This document shows, piece by piece, positions 57,100 through 64,000 of a stretch of DNA of 64,000 nucleotides. This DNA is from Ureibacillus sp. FSL W7-1570 (lineage in GTDB: Bacteria > Bacillota > Bacilli > Bacillales_A > Planococcaceae), in assembly GCF_038593265.1 (NCBI RefSeq), contig NZ_CP151979.1, positions 1,054,001 through 1,118,000 on the forward strand, read 5' to 3'. Every line of letters starts with the position of its first letter. Position 1 is the first letter of the stretch. The position numbers and the translations under genes were made by a program. The notes beneath the pieces were generated by a model that worked only from the letters and a program-made list of their open reading frames with translations, was not told the origin of the DNA and did not search any database.

Positions 57100-58389
57100 T
57101 CAGCGGGCCAATTTGGCAAACACTTTATGGAATGCATCAATGGTTTTCGCGATATGTTCTTCTGTATGGGCAGTGGAAATAAACAATCCTTCAAATTGGG
57201 AAGGCGGCAAGTAAACCCCTTCTTCAAGCATGAGACGATGATATTCTGCAAACAGTTCCAAATCGGATGTTTGGGCGGATCTAAAATCAACGACATCCTC
57301 ATTTGTTAAGAATAAACCGATCATGCTGCCTGCACGGTTCACTGTATGCGGGATGTTGTATTTTGTTGCCGCTTCACGGATTCCTTCTTCCAGCATGTCT
57401 CCCAGCTTTTTAAAATATTCGTAACTCTCAGGAGTTAAACGGGATAAGGTTTCAATCCCCGCAGTCATCGCCAATGGGTTTCCGGATAATGTACCAGCTT
57501 GATAGACCGGTCCGCTTGGCGCCACTTTTTCCATGATTTCCCGTTTTCCTGCATAAGCACCAACAGGTAGTCCTCCGCCAACCACTTTACCTAAGCATGT
57601 CAAATCCGGTTCAATGCCATAATAGCCTTGGGCACAATGATAATCCACTCGGAATCCTGTCATCACTTCATCAAAGATAAGAAGCGCGCCATATTGTTTC
57701 GTAATTTCACGCAATCCTTCCAAGAAACCTGGTTTTGGCGGAACAACCCCCATGTTTCCGGCAACCGGCTCCACAATCACCGCCGCAATTTGGTCGCCCA
57801 ATTTTTCAAATGTCGCTTTTACAGCTTCCAAATCGTTATAAGGAGCCGTTGTCGTATTTTTTGCCACATCCGCCGGTACCCCTGGGCTGTCTGGCAAGCC
57901 GAGCGTTGCAACACCAGAACCGGCTTTGATCAATAAAGAGTCCCCATGGCCATGGTAAGAACCTTCAAATTTCATGATAATATCCCGTCCAGTGTAGCCG
58001 CGGGCAAGACGGAGCGCAGCCATCGTCGCTTCCGTACCGGATGAAACGAAGCGCACCATCTCCACGGAAGGAACCCGCTCTATGACAATTTCGGCAAGCT
58101 TATTTTCAAGTAAAGTTGGAGCACCGAATGAAGTACCTTTTGCCGCTTGCTCCTGAATAGCTTTCACCACATCCGGATGGGAGTGTCCCAAAATCAACGG
58201 ACCCCAGCTAAGTACATAGTCGATATATTCATTGCCGTCAATGTCGCGGATAATGGCGCCTTCTCCGGATTCGATAAATACCGGATCTCCATTGACGGAT
58301 TTAAAAGCTCGTACAGGGCTGTTCACCCCGCCTGGCATTAAATTGACAGCTTCTTTAAATGCTTTGATTGATTTTTCATACGTACGCAT
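57100..58389 (-). CDS. hemL: Glutamate-1-semialdehyde 2,1-aminomutase
   Basis: A PLP enzyme that makes 5-aminolevulinate from glutamate-1-semialdehyde. The 429-residue protein has [15 protein letters not shown] near residue 120, FDEVMTGFR near 238, and the PLP-Lys in [19 protein letters not shown] near 265. Full length. It is the last gene of hemAXCDBL, one base after hemB. Confidence 0.97.
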   Translation of the reverse strand: MRTYEKSIKAFKEAVNLMPGGVNSPVRAFKSVNGDPVFIESGEGAIIRDIDGNEYIDYVLSWGPLILGHSHPDVVKAIQEQAAKGTSFGAPTLLENKLAEIVIERVPSVEMVRFVSSGTEATMAALRLARGYTGRDIIMKFEGSYHGHGDSLLIKAGSGVATLGLPDSPGVPADVAKNTTTAPYNDLEAVKATFEKLGDQIAAVIVEPVAGNMGVVPPKPGFLEGLREITKQYGALLIFDEVMTGFRVDYHCAQGYYGIEPDLTCLGKVVGGGLPVGAYAGKREIMEKVAPSGPVYQAGTLSGNPLAMTAGIETLSRLTPESYEYFKKLGDMLEEGIREAATKYNIPHTVNRAGSMIGLFLTNEDVVDFRSAQTSDLELFAEYHRLMLEEGVYLPPSQFEGLFISTAHTEEHIAKTIDAFHKVFAKLAR

Positions 58390-58390
58390 A

Positions 58391-59371
58391 TTATTTCTCC
58401 TCCAACCAACGAGCTACATCTTTTGCATGATAAGTGATGATTAAATCCGCACCGGCACGCTTCATTCCCACCAATGTTTCCAATACAACGGATTTTTCGT
58501 CAATCCAGCCGTTCAAAGCCGCCGCTTTTACCATTGAATATTCTCCGGAAACATTGTAAGCCACCACCGGAACCGGATAACGGTTTTTCACATCGCGAAT
58601 AATATCCATATACGCAAGGGCAGGTTTCACAATTAAGAAATCGGCTCCTTCTTCAATGTCGGATTCCGCTTCACGGAACGCTTCCAAACGGTTGGCCGGA
58701 TCCATTTGATACGTTTTTCGGTCGCCGAATTTTGGCGCTCCTTCCGCCGCATCACGAAACGGACCGTAATAGCTGGAAGCGTATTTTACGGCATAGGACA
58801 TGATCGGCACGTCCTGGAATCCCGCTTCATCCAAAGCTTTGCGGATAGCCGCAACAAATCCGTCCATCATATTGGAAGGGGCGATGATATCCGCACCCGC
58901 TTTTGCTTGGGAAACCGCTGTACGGGCCAATACATCAAGGGAAGGATCATTCAAAATTTTGTCTCCTTCCACTAGACCGCAATGGCCATGATCCGTAAAT
59001 TCACATAGACATGTATCCGCAATGACCATCAGTTCAGGATAACGTTCTTTGATTTGTTTTGTCGCTTTCTGCACGATGCCATGATCATGGAAAGCTCCAG
59101 TTCCTACAGCATCTTTTTCGGCAGGAATTCCGAATAAAATCACCGCAGGAATTCCAAGGGATACCACTTCGTCAATTTCGGCATCCAAATTGTCCAATGA
59201 AAGTTGATAAACACCCGGCATGGATTTTACAGGATTTTTGATGTTTTCCCCTTCAATGACAAAAATCGGGTAAATTAAATCTTCCTTATGCAAATGGTTC
59301 TCCCTTACCATTGAACGAATGGTCGCATTTGAGCGTAGTCTACGATGTCTTCTGAATTCTAATTCTGACAT
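58391..59371 (-). CDS. hemB: Porphobilinogen synthase (5-aminolevulinate dehydratase)
   Basis: Joins two aminolevulinates into porphobilinogen. The 326-residue TIM barrel has the zinc cysteines in [15 protein letters not shown] near residue 120, the first catalytic Lys near 197 ([17 protein letters not shown]) and the second in [14 protein letters not shown] near 250. The zinc cysteines mark a zinc-dependent type. Its start overlaps the hemD stop by one base. Confidence 0.97.
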   Translation of the reverse strand: MSELEFRRHRRLRSNATIRSMVRENHLHKEDLIYPIFVIEGENIKNPVKSMPGVYQLSLDNLDAEIDEVVSLGIPAVILFGIPAEKDAVGTGAFHDHGIVQKATKQIKERYPELMVIADTCLCEFTDHGHCGLVEGDKILNDPSLDVLARTAVSQAKAGADIIAPSNMMDGFVAAIRKALDEAGFQDVPIMSYAVKYASSYYGPFRDAAEGAPKFGDRKTYQMDPANRLEAFREAESDIEEGADFLIVKPALAYMDIIRDVKNRYPVPVVAYNVSGEYSMVKAAALNGWIDEKSVVLETLVGMKRAGADLIITYHAKDVARWLEEK

Positions 59372-60123
59372 TACATTTCCTCTCCTTTTGCAATCGCTTC
59401 TATGACAGACTGCATTGTATATTTTTGTGGAAAATATGTAACGTGGGCACCATATTTTTCAACGGCGCCTTTTGTTATATGACCAATGCAAGCAATTTTT
59501 GCCTGGTTCCAGCCGATTTCAGGCACTGCATATTTATGGAAACAATCCACCGCCGATGGGCTGGCGAAAATGAGGATCGGCTGTCTGCTGTTTCGGACCG
59601 TTTCTACGATTTTGTCAATGGATTCCTTGTTTTCAACGGTAGTATAAACCGTCCATTCATCAATCGGAAAAGGCAGCCCTTTTTTTAATGTATCCTTTGC
59701 CAATCCCCCCCGAATAAATAGACATTTGGGGGATTCGCCACTGACGGAAGGAAATTCTTTTACAAAGGTGTCAGCGCTGAAGATGGAGGGCATGAAATGG
59801 ACTGTGAATCCATATCGCTCCAGCAACGCGGCGGTCTTTTCGCCTACAGCTGCAATTTTACCGGAAAGCTGCGACAAATTGAATTGATGCCGCTCTATTT
59901 TTTTCCAAAAAAACTCGACTCCATTTTGGCTGGTAAAAATAAGCCAATCATAATGCTTGCAGGAAGCCAATCGTTCATAATCATCCGCTTCCGTCACTTC
60001 CACAGTTCTAATGAGCGGACAAACGACCGCTTCCCCGCCCTGTTGGACAATCGTGTCAACAATCGATTGTGTTTTTTTGGAACCGGTTAATAAGATTGTC
60101 TTTCCTTCCAACGGCTTATGCAT
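59371..60123 (-). CDS. hemD: Uroporphyrinogen-III synthase
   Basis: Closes and flips ring D of hydroxymethylbilane. A 250-residue two-domain protein with the family's weak signature: [12 protein letters not shown] at the start, [19 protein letters not shown] near 58, [17 protein letters not shown] near 88, and [17 protein letters not shown] near 175. Poor sequence conservation is usual; identity rests also on its place between hemC (8-base overlap) and hemB. Confidence 0.93.
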   Translation of the reverse strand: MHKPLEGKTILLTGSKKTQSIVDTIVQQGGEAVVCPLIRTVEVTEADDYERLASCKHYDWLIFTSQNGVEFFWKKIERHQFNLSQLSGKIAAVGEKTAALLERYGFTVHFMPSIFSADTFVKEFPSVSGESPKCLFIRGGLAKDTLKKGLPFPIDEWTVYTTVENKESIDKIVETVRNSRQPILIFASPSAVDCFHKYAVPEIGWNQAKIACIGHITKGAVEKYGAHVTYFPQKYTMQSVIEAIAKGEEM

Positions 60124-61042
60124 TTTCCGCTTTCACCTTTTCAATTAAATCATAGGCACCTTGCTCTGTTAAAATATGGGCAAGTTTTTTGCCAACTTCT
60201 TCAGGATTTTGTCCTTTCACTGTTTCTTTATAACAAATGGAACCATCTGGAGAAGCAACTAAACCGGTCATCTTCACTTCTTCCCCATCCACCGTCGCAT
60301 AACCGGCAATCGGCACTTGACAGCCGCCATCCATCGCCGCTAAAAAGGCGCGCTCGGCAATCACCGCTTTTTTCGTATTTTCATCCGTTAATTTTGCAAG
60401 TTCCGTCAAAAGTTCTTCGTCATCTTCACGGCACTCGATGCCCAGTGCCCCCTGAGCGACAGCAGGAAGACAAATGGTTGTGTCCAGATATTCCGTTACC
60501 ACATCCTTTGACCAACCCATGCGGTTCAAACCTGCCGCGGCAAGAATGATGGCATCAAAATCTTCCGTTTCAAGTTTTCTCAAGCGGGTATCGATGTTTC
60601 CGCGAATCCATTTGATTTCAAGGTCCGGACGCACCTGTAAAAGCTGTGCACTGCGCCGTAATGAACTTGTTCCAACAACGGCACCTTCCGGCAAATCTTT
60701 AAATTTCACATGATTTTTTGAAATCAGTGCATCCCGAGGGTCTTCCCTTAGCGGTATGCAGCCAACCGTCAATCCGTCAGGCAATACTGCCGGCATATCT
60801 TTCATCGAATGCACGGCAAAATCGATTTCTTTCTCAAGGAGCGCCTTTTCGATCTCCTTGACAAATAATCCCTTCCCGCCGACTTTCGACAACTGCACAT
60901 CCAAAATTTTATCACCTTTTGTCACGATTTCTTTGACTTCAAATTCGAACGGCATTCCGGCTTTTTTGCATTCGTTGATGAACCAGTTAGTTTGTGTCAG
61001 TGCCAATTTGCTTTTTCGAGAACCTACAATAATTTTTCTCAT
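60116..61042 (-). CDS. hemC: Hydroxymethylbilane synthase (porphobilinogen deaminase)
   Basis: Polymerises four porphobilinogens. The 308-residue protein has [16 protein letters not shown] at the start, the catalytic Asp region [10 protein letters not shown] near residue 80, [11 protein letters not shown] near 125, [11 protein letters not shown] near 147, and the dipyrromethane-cofactor Cys in [15 protein letters not shown] near 240. Full length; 18 bases after hemX. Confidence 0.98.
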   Translation of the reverse strand: MRKIIVGSRKSKLALTQTNWFINECKKAGMPFEFEVKEIVTKGDKILDVQLSKVGGKGLFVKEIEKALLEKEIDFAVHSMKDMPAVLPDGLTVGCIPLREDPRDALISKNHVKFKDLPEGAVVGTSSLRRSAQLLQVRPDLEIKWIRGNIDTRLRKLETEDFDAIILAAAGLNRMGWSKDVVTEYLDTTICLPAVAQGALGIECREDDEELLTELAKLTDENTKKAVIAERAFLAAMDGGCQVPIAGYATVDGEEVKMTGLVASPDGSICYKETVKGQNPEEVGKKLAHILTEQGAYDLIEKVKAENA

Positions 61043-61060
61043 GATGGACCTACCTTTCTG

Positions 61061-61882
61061 CTAATACCATAAGTGGAAATGTGATAATTTGCTTCCTAAA
61101 AAGAAATTGATTAATACAACAAAATAAGCATATATTTGAATCCATGCAAAAGAAGTGCCGGTTATTTTTCCCCTCTGCTTTAACAGCAGCACAACGACAT
61201 AGATGATAAGAATAACGAAAGAACCGACAATTTTTGCATCAAAAATCGAAACAGAATCCACCTTCATAAATGCAGATTCCAACCCGAGCAATATACTGAT
61301 GACCAAGATTGGGATGCCGATGATGATGGAGTAGTTCATCCATTGGGTCATTTGGGTCAAAGAAGGCAGCCGGGACCAAATCTTGGTATATTTCTTCTTT
61401 TTCAATAAACGATAAAGAACTAAATATAATATTGAAAAAACAAAAGAAATGGAAAATGCTGCATAGGCAAATATGGCAAAACTTATATGTATAAACAGCA
61501 TTTCTGATTCTAATGTTTTTAATACAGGGTTCAAATTATTTGGCGCAAATAACCGGATGGTCATAAAAACAAATCCGAGGATATTGACGAAAAACACCGG
61601 CAAATCGACTCTTGCAATGCAATGCAAAAAAATCGACAAGGTTACAAGCAGCCAGGCGTAAAAATATATTCCTTCAGAAAGGGACAGAATCGGGAAACGT
61701 TTCGTTTCAAAAATATTTATTATAATAAAGGCCGTCTGCATCACCCATACAATGGAAATCAGCCAAAAAGCGGAACGACGGATGAAATCCTTTTTATAAA
61801 AATAATCTGTAAAATACAACATAATACTGATTGCATAAAGGACAACCATCATTTGATAAAGGTTGGACATCACTTCAGTCAT
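61061..61882 (-). CDS. hemX: HemX, CcsA-like membrane protein of the haem operon
   Basis: A 273-residue cytochrome c assembly/CcsA-superfamily protein with eight membrane spans that lowers HemA amounts in B. subtilis. Visible features are the repeated helices (MVVLYAISIMLYFTDYFY, FAYAAFSISFVFSILYLVLY) and the LSEGIYFYAWLLVTLSIFLHCI segment. The ATG at 61882 is chosen because AAGGG precedes it. It lies between hemA and hemC. Confidence 0.92.
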   Translation of the reverse strand: MTEVMSNLYQMMVVLYAISIMLYFTDYFYKKDFIRRSAFWLISIVWVMQTAFIIINIFETKRFPILSLSEGIYFYAWLLVTLSIFLHCIARVDLPVFFVNILGFVFMTIRLFAPNNLNPVLKTLESEMLFIHISFAIFAYAAFSISFVFSILYLVLYRLLKKKKYTKIWSRLPSLTQMTQWMNYSIIIGIPILVISILLGLESAFMKVDSVSIFDAKIVGSFVILIIYVVVLLLKQRGKITGTSFAWIQIYAYFVVLINFFLGSKLSHFHLWY

Positions 61883-61924
61883 ACGAAACCCTTCTCCATC
61901 CAATACGTCTTAATCTCCAAACTA

Positions 61925-61970
61925 AAAGCGTTTCCGTATCAATAGTTTACCACATAGATACGAAAACGCC
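61925..61970 (-). terminator. Hairpin between hemA and hemX
   Basis: On the minus strand GGCGTTTTCGTATC pairs with GATACGGAAACGC around a 16-base loop and is followed by TTTTAG. It may act as a partial terminator that lowers hemX-L expression relative to hemA. Confidence 0.65.
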
Positions 61971-61983
61971 TTAAATTTCTTGC

Positions 61984-63342
61984 TTAAAATGATAATTTTG
62001 GTTGATTTTGAATATCTTGAACAGGTTCCTTTTCTGCGGCTGCCTTCAATTGTTGATTGCGAACTTCTTCTTGAACAAGTTCTTCGATTCCAAAAATTTG
62101 TTGATACAATTGAAGATTTTGGTTTGCTTTTGGCGAGTTGGCAATTTCCTTCGCCTGAAGGATTGGTTCCTTTAACAATTGATTGATGATGGATTTCGTA
62201 TGCTTATTTAAAATTTTACGTTCCCGTTCTGTTAAATTTGGCATTTTATTTTCGATGCTTTTCATCGTTTCTTGCTGGATCATATCCGCTTTTTTGCGCA
62301 ATGCCGCGATAATCGGCACTACACCCAGCGTTGCGATCCAGTCTTTAAATTCGTCAATCTCCTGTTCAATCATTCTTTCGATTTGTTGGGCGGCTTGTTT
62401 TCGTTCTGCCAGGTTTGCTTCCACAATTCCCTGCAAGTCATCGATATCGTATAAGAACACATTTGGCAAATCGCCGACTTTCGGATCGATATCCCTTGGA
62501 ACAGCGATATCAACCAAAAATAACGGTTTCCCTTTACGCAAAGACTCCACAAATTGCATCAATTCATAGTCGATGACATATTGCGGCGAACCTGTTGAAC
62601 TGATTAAAATGTCCGTATCCAGTAAAGTGCATTGCAATTCCTTGATCGATTTTGCTTGTCCATGGAATTTTTCCGCTAGCGACACCGCTTTTTCAAAGGT
62701 GCGATTCAATACCGTTACTTTACCTACACCGTTCCCATAAAGATTTTCCATTGCCAGCTCGCCCATTTTACCGGCACCTAAAATCGTTACGTGCTTATGT
62801 TTCAATGAACCAAAGATTTTCTTGGCAAGTTCGACAGCAGCATATGAAACAGAAACGGCATTTTCGTTGATTGTCGTTTCTTTATGCGCTTTTTTCGCAA
62901 AGGTGATGGCTTGTTTGAACAATCGGTTAAAAATCGTTCCCGTTGCACCGATTTCTTGCGCCTCAAGAAAACTTTTCTTCACTTGTCCCAAAATTTGCGT
63001 TTCGCCAAGAATCATCGAATCGATTCCTGCAGTTACGCGGAAAAGATGTTCCAAAGACTCTTCGCTTTCACGTATATATAAATATTGTTCGAACTCTTCA
63101 ATCGGGATGTTGAACCAGTTTGATAAAAAACGTTTTATATAATAACGGCCTGTATGCAACTGATCAACGACCGCATATATTTCCGTTCTGTTACAAGTTG
63201 ATACGATCACATCTTCAAGTATGCTCTTTTCTTTTTTCAACGCAGCCATCGCTTGTGCTAATTCACTTTCAATGAACGACAATTTTTCGCGAATTTCGAC
63301 TGGCGCAGTTCGATAATTCAAGCCGACAACAAGTGTGTGCAT
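61984..63342 (-). CDS. hemA: Glutamyl-tRNA reductase
   Basis: First committed step of haem synthesis: reduces glutamyl-tRNA Glu to glutamate-1-semialdehyde with NADPH. The 452-residue protein has [21 protein letters not shown] at the start, the catalytic Cys in [13 protein letters not shown] near residue 50, the conserved QILGQVK near 120, the NADPH fold [13 protein letters not shown] near 190, and the C-terminal dimerisation helices. The ATG at 63342 follows AGAGGTG. It leads hemAXCDBL. The 277 bases upstream to engB are AT-rich and hold only the engB terminator and presumably the hem promoter. Confidence 0.97.
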   Translation of the reverse strand: MHTLVVGLNYRTAPVEIREKLSFIESELAQAMAALKKEKSILEDVIVSTCNRTEIYAVVDQLHTGRYYIKRFLSNWFNIPIEEFEQYLYIRESEESLEHLFRVTAGIDSMILGETQILGQVKKSFLEAQEIGATGTIFNRLFKQAITFAKKAHKETTINENAVSVSYAAVELAKKIFGSLKHKHVTILGAGKMGELAMENLYGNGVGKVTVLNRTFEKAVSLAEKFHGQAKSIKELQCTLLDTDILISSTGSPQYVIDYELMQFVESLRKGKPLFLVDIAVPRDIDPKVGDLPNVFLYDIDDLQGIVEANLAERKQAAQQIERMIEQEIDEFKDWIATLGVVPIIAALRKKADMIQQETMKSIENKMPNLTERERKILNKHTKSIINQLLKEPILQAKEIANSPKANQNLQLYQQIFGIEELVQEEVRNQQLKAAAEKEPVQDIQNQPKLSF

Positions 63343-63560
63343 GAACTTAACACCTCTCACGAACTATTTCATAACTTTAATTCTATCACAAAGAAAGCGC
63401 TATCCAAACGCAAATTGTGAAAAAGTTATGAAAAATATTTTTAATTTAAAATTATTCTAATGTAAGAATAACAAAATTCAGGCCCATTTTCAATGATAAT
63501 AAACTTCAGGGTTAGTATTCATCAAATTTCGACAATTTACACTTTTGAATACATAAATAA

Positions 63561-63599
63561 AGAGCAATTTGGAAAATATAACGTTTTCCAACTTGCTCT
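63561..63599 (-). terminator. Terminator after engB
   Basis: On the minus strand AGAGCAAGTTGGAAAA pairs with TTTTCCAAATTGCTCT around CGTTATA and is followed by TTATTTAT. It separates engB from the hem operon. Confidence 0.85.
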
Positions 63600-63619
63600 G
63601 TTGTGAACTATGTATGGAA

Positions 63620-64000
63620 TCACATGAACTTTTGAATTACAGCCCATGTTTCTTCCACTCCTACCCCAGTTTCCGCTGAGAACAGGATGAGAGGTTCTTC
63701 TTTATCCATTTCCAGCGTCTCTCTAACAACTTTTTTATGTTTATCCCACTTGCCTTTTGGAATTTTATCCGCTTTTGTTGCAACGACGATGGTTGGAATA
63801 TTGTAGTACTTTAAAAAGTCATACATCATGCGGTCGTCTCCGGTAGGCGGATGCCGCAAATCCACAATCAATACGACCGCTTTCAAAACGCTGCGGCCGG
63901 TCAAATATCGTTCGATCATTTTGCCCCAGGCCTCGCGCTCTTTTTTGGAAACTTTGGCGTAGCCGTAGCCTGGAACATCCACGAAAAACAGCTCATTGTT
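63620..64000 (-). CDS. engB: Ribosome biogenesis GTPase EngB (YsxC), 5' part cut by the window edge
   Basis: An essential TrmE/Era-type GTPase of 50S assembly. The last 126 residues are present, beginning [21 protein letters not shown] (G3 motif DVPGYG), with [13 protein letters not shown], the G4 motif [11 protein letters not shown] and the G5 region [12 protein letters not shown]. The P-loop lies beyond the right edge. It is next to hemA, as in B. subtilis. Confidence 0.96.
   Translation of the reverse strand, partial: NNELFFVDVPGYGYAKVSKKEREAWGKMIERYLTGRSVLKAVVLIVDLRHPPTGDDRMMYDFLKYYNIPTIVVATKADKIPKGKWDKHKKVVRETLEMDKEEPLILFSAETGVGVEETWAVIQKFM

Overview
The window is a contiguous piece of the chromosome of an endospore-forming Bacillales bacterium. 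Most genes lie on the minus strand. Gene order follows the Bacillus subtilis engB-hemA-hemL-spoVID-valS-folC-spoIIB-maf-radC-mreBCD-minCD-spoIVFAB-rplU-rpmA-spo0B-obg-pheBA ... safA-ruvAB-queA-tgt-yajC-spoVB-secDF-recJ-apt-relA-dtd-hisS-aspS-6S-tcdA-rarA-cymR-iscS-mnmA-yrrB backbone almost gene for gene. Moderate GC, tandem folC genes, a short SpoIVFB and a short SpoVID suggest a thermophilic or mesophilic relative of the Ureibacillus/Lysinibacillus (Planococcaceae/Caryophanaceae) side. That placement is inference from gene content, not a measured phylogeny.

Layout. 1-1030: the tail of an unidentified gene and an orphan hisA of the eukaryotic (yeast HIS6) type. 1120-4615: TPR protein, mnmA, iscS, cymR (tRNA thiolation and cysteine control). 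4745-8307: rarA, an unknown helical protein, tcdA and the 6S RNA. 8308-16835: T-box-controlled hisS-aspS, a cell-wall amidase, dtd, relA, apt. 16849-24751: recJ, secDF, comN, spoVB, a DUF421 gene and yajC. 24874-28762: tgt, queA, ruvB, ruvA. 28887-31648: spore coat kinase-like gene, safA, niaR.

31690-37200 is the accessory part of the window. It starts with remnants of an IS3-family element and ends with a MITE-like repeat, and it is bounded by a related inverted repeat. Inside is a plus-strand operon: bioY (biotin uptake), an acyl-CoA ligase and a thiolase (like B. subtilis yhfU-yhfT-yhfS), plus two half-size hot-dog dehydratases arranged like mycobacterial HadA/HadB. Two biotin-repressor-like operators in inverted orientation bracket its promoter. 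The combination suggests a biotin-controlled CoA-thioester chain-elongation or chain-modification module, possibly feeding pimeloyl-CoA synthesis. That role is a hypothesis and is the most interesting signal here.

37208-49019: DUF393 protein, pheA, pheB, obg, spo0B, rpmA, prp, rplU with its leader, spoIVFB/FA, minD/C, mreD/C/B, radC, maf. 49114-56980: spoIIB-like gene, two folC genes, a 21-bp degenerate repeat block, T-box-controlled valS, a small membrane protein, and spoVID. 57100-63342: the haem operon hemA-X-C-D-B-L. The right edge cuts engB (ysxC). No CRISPR array, tRNA, rRNA or prophage was seen.
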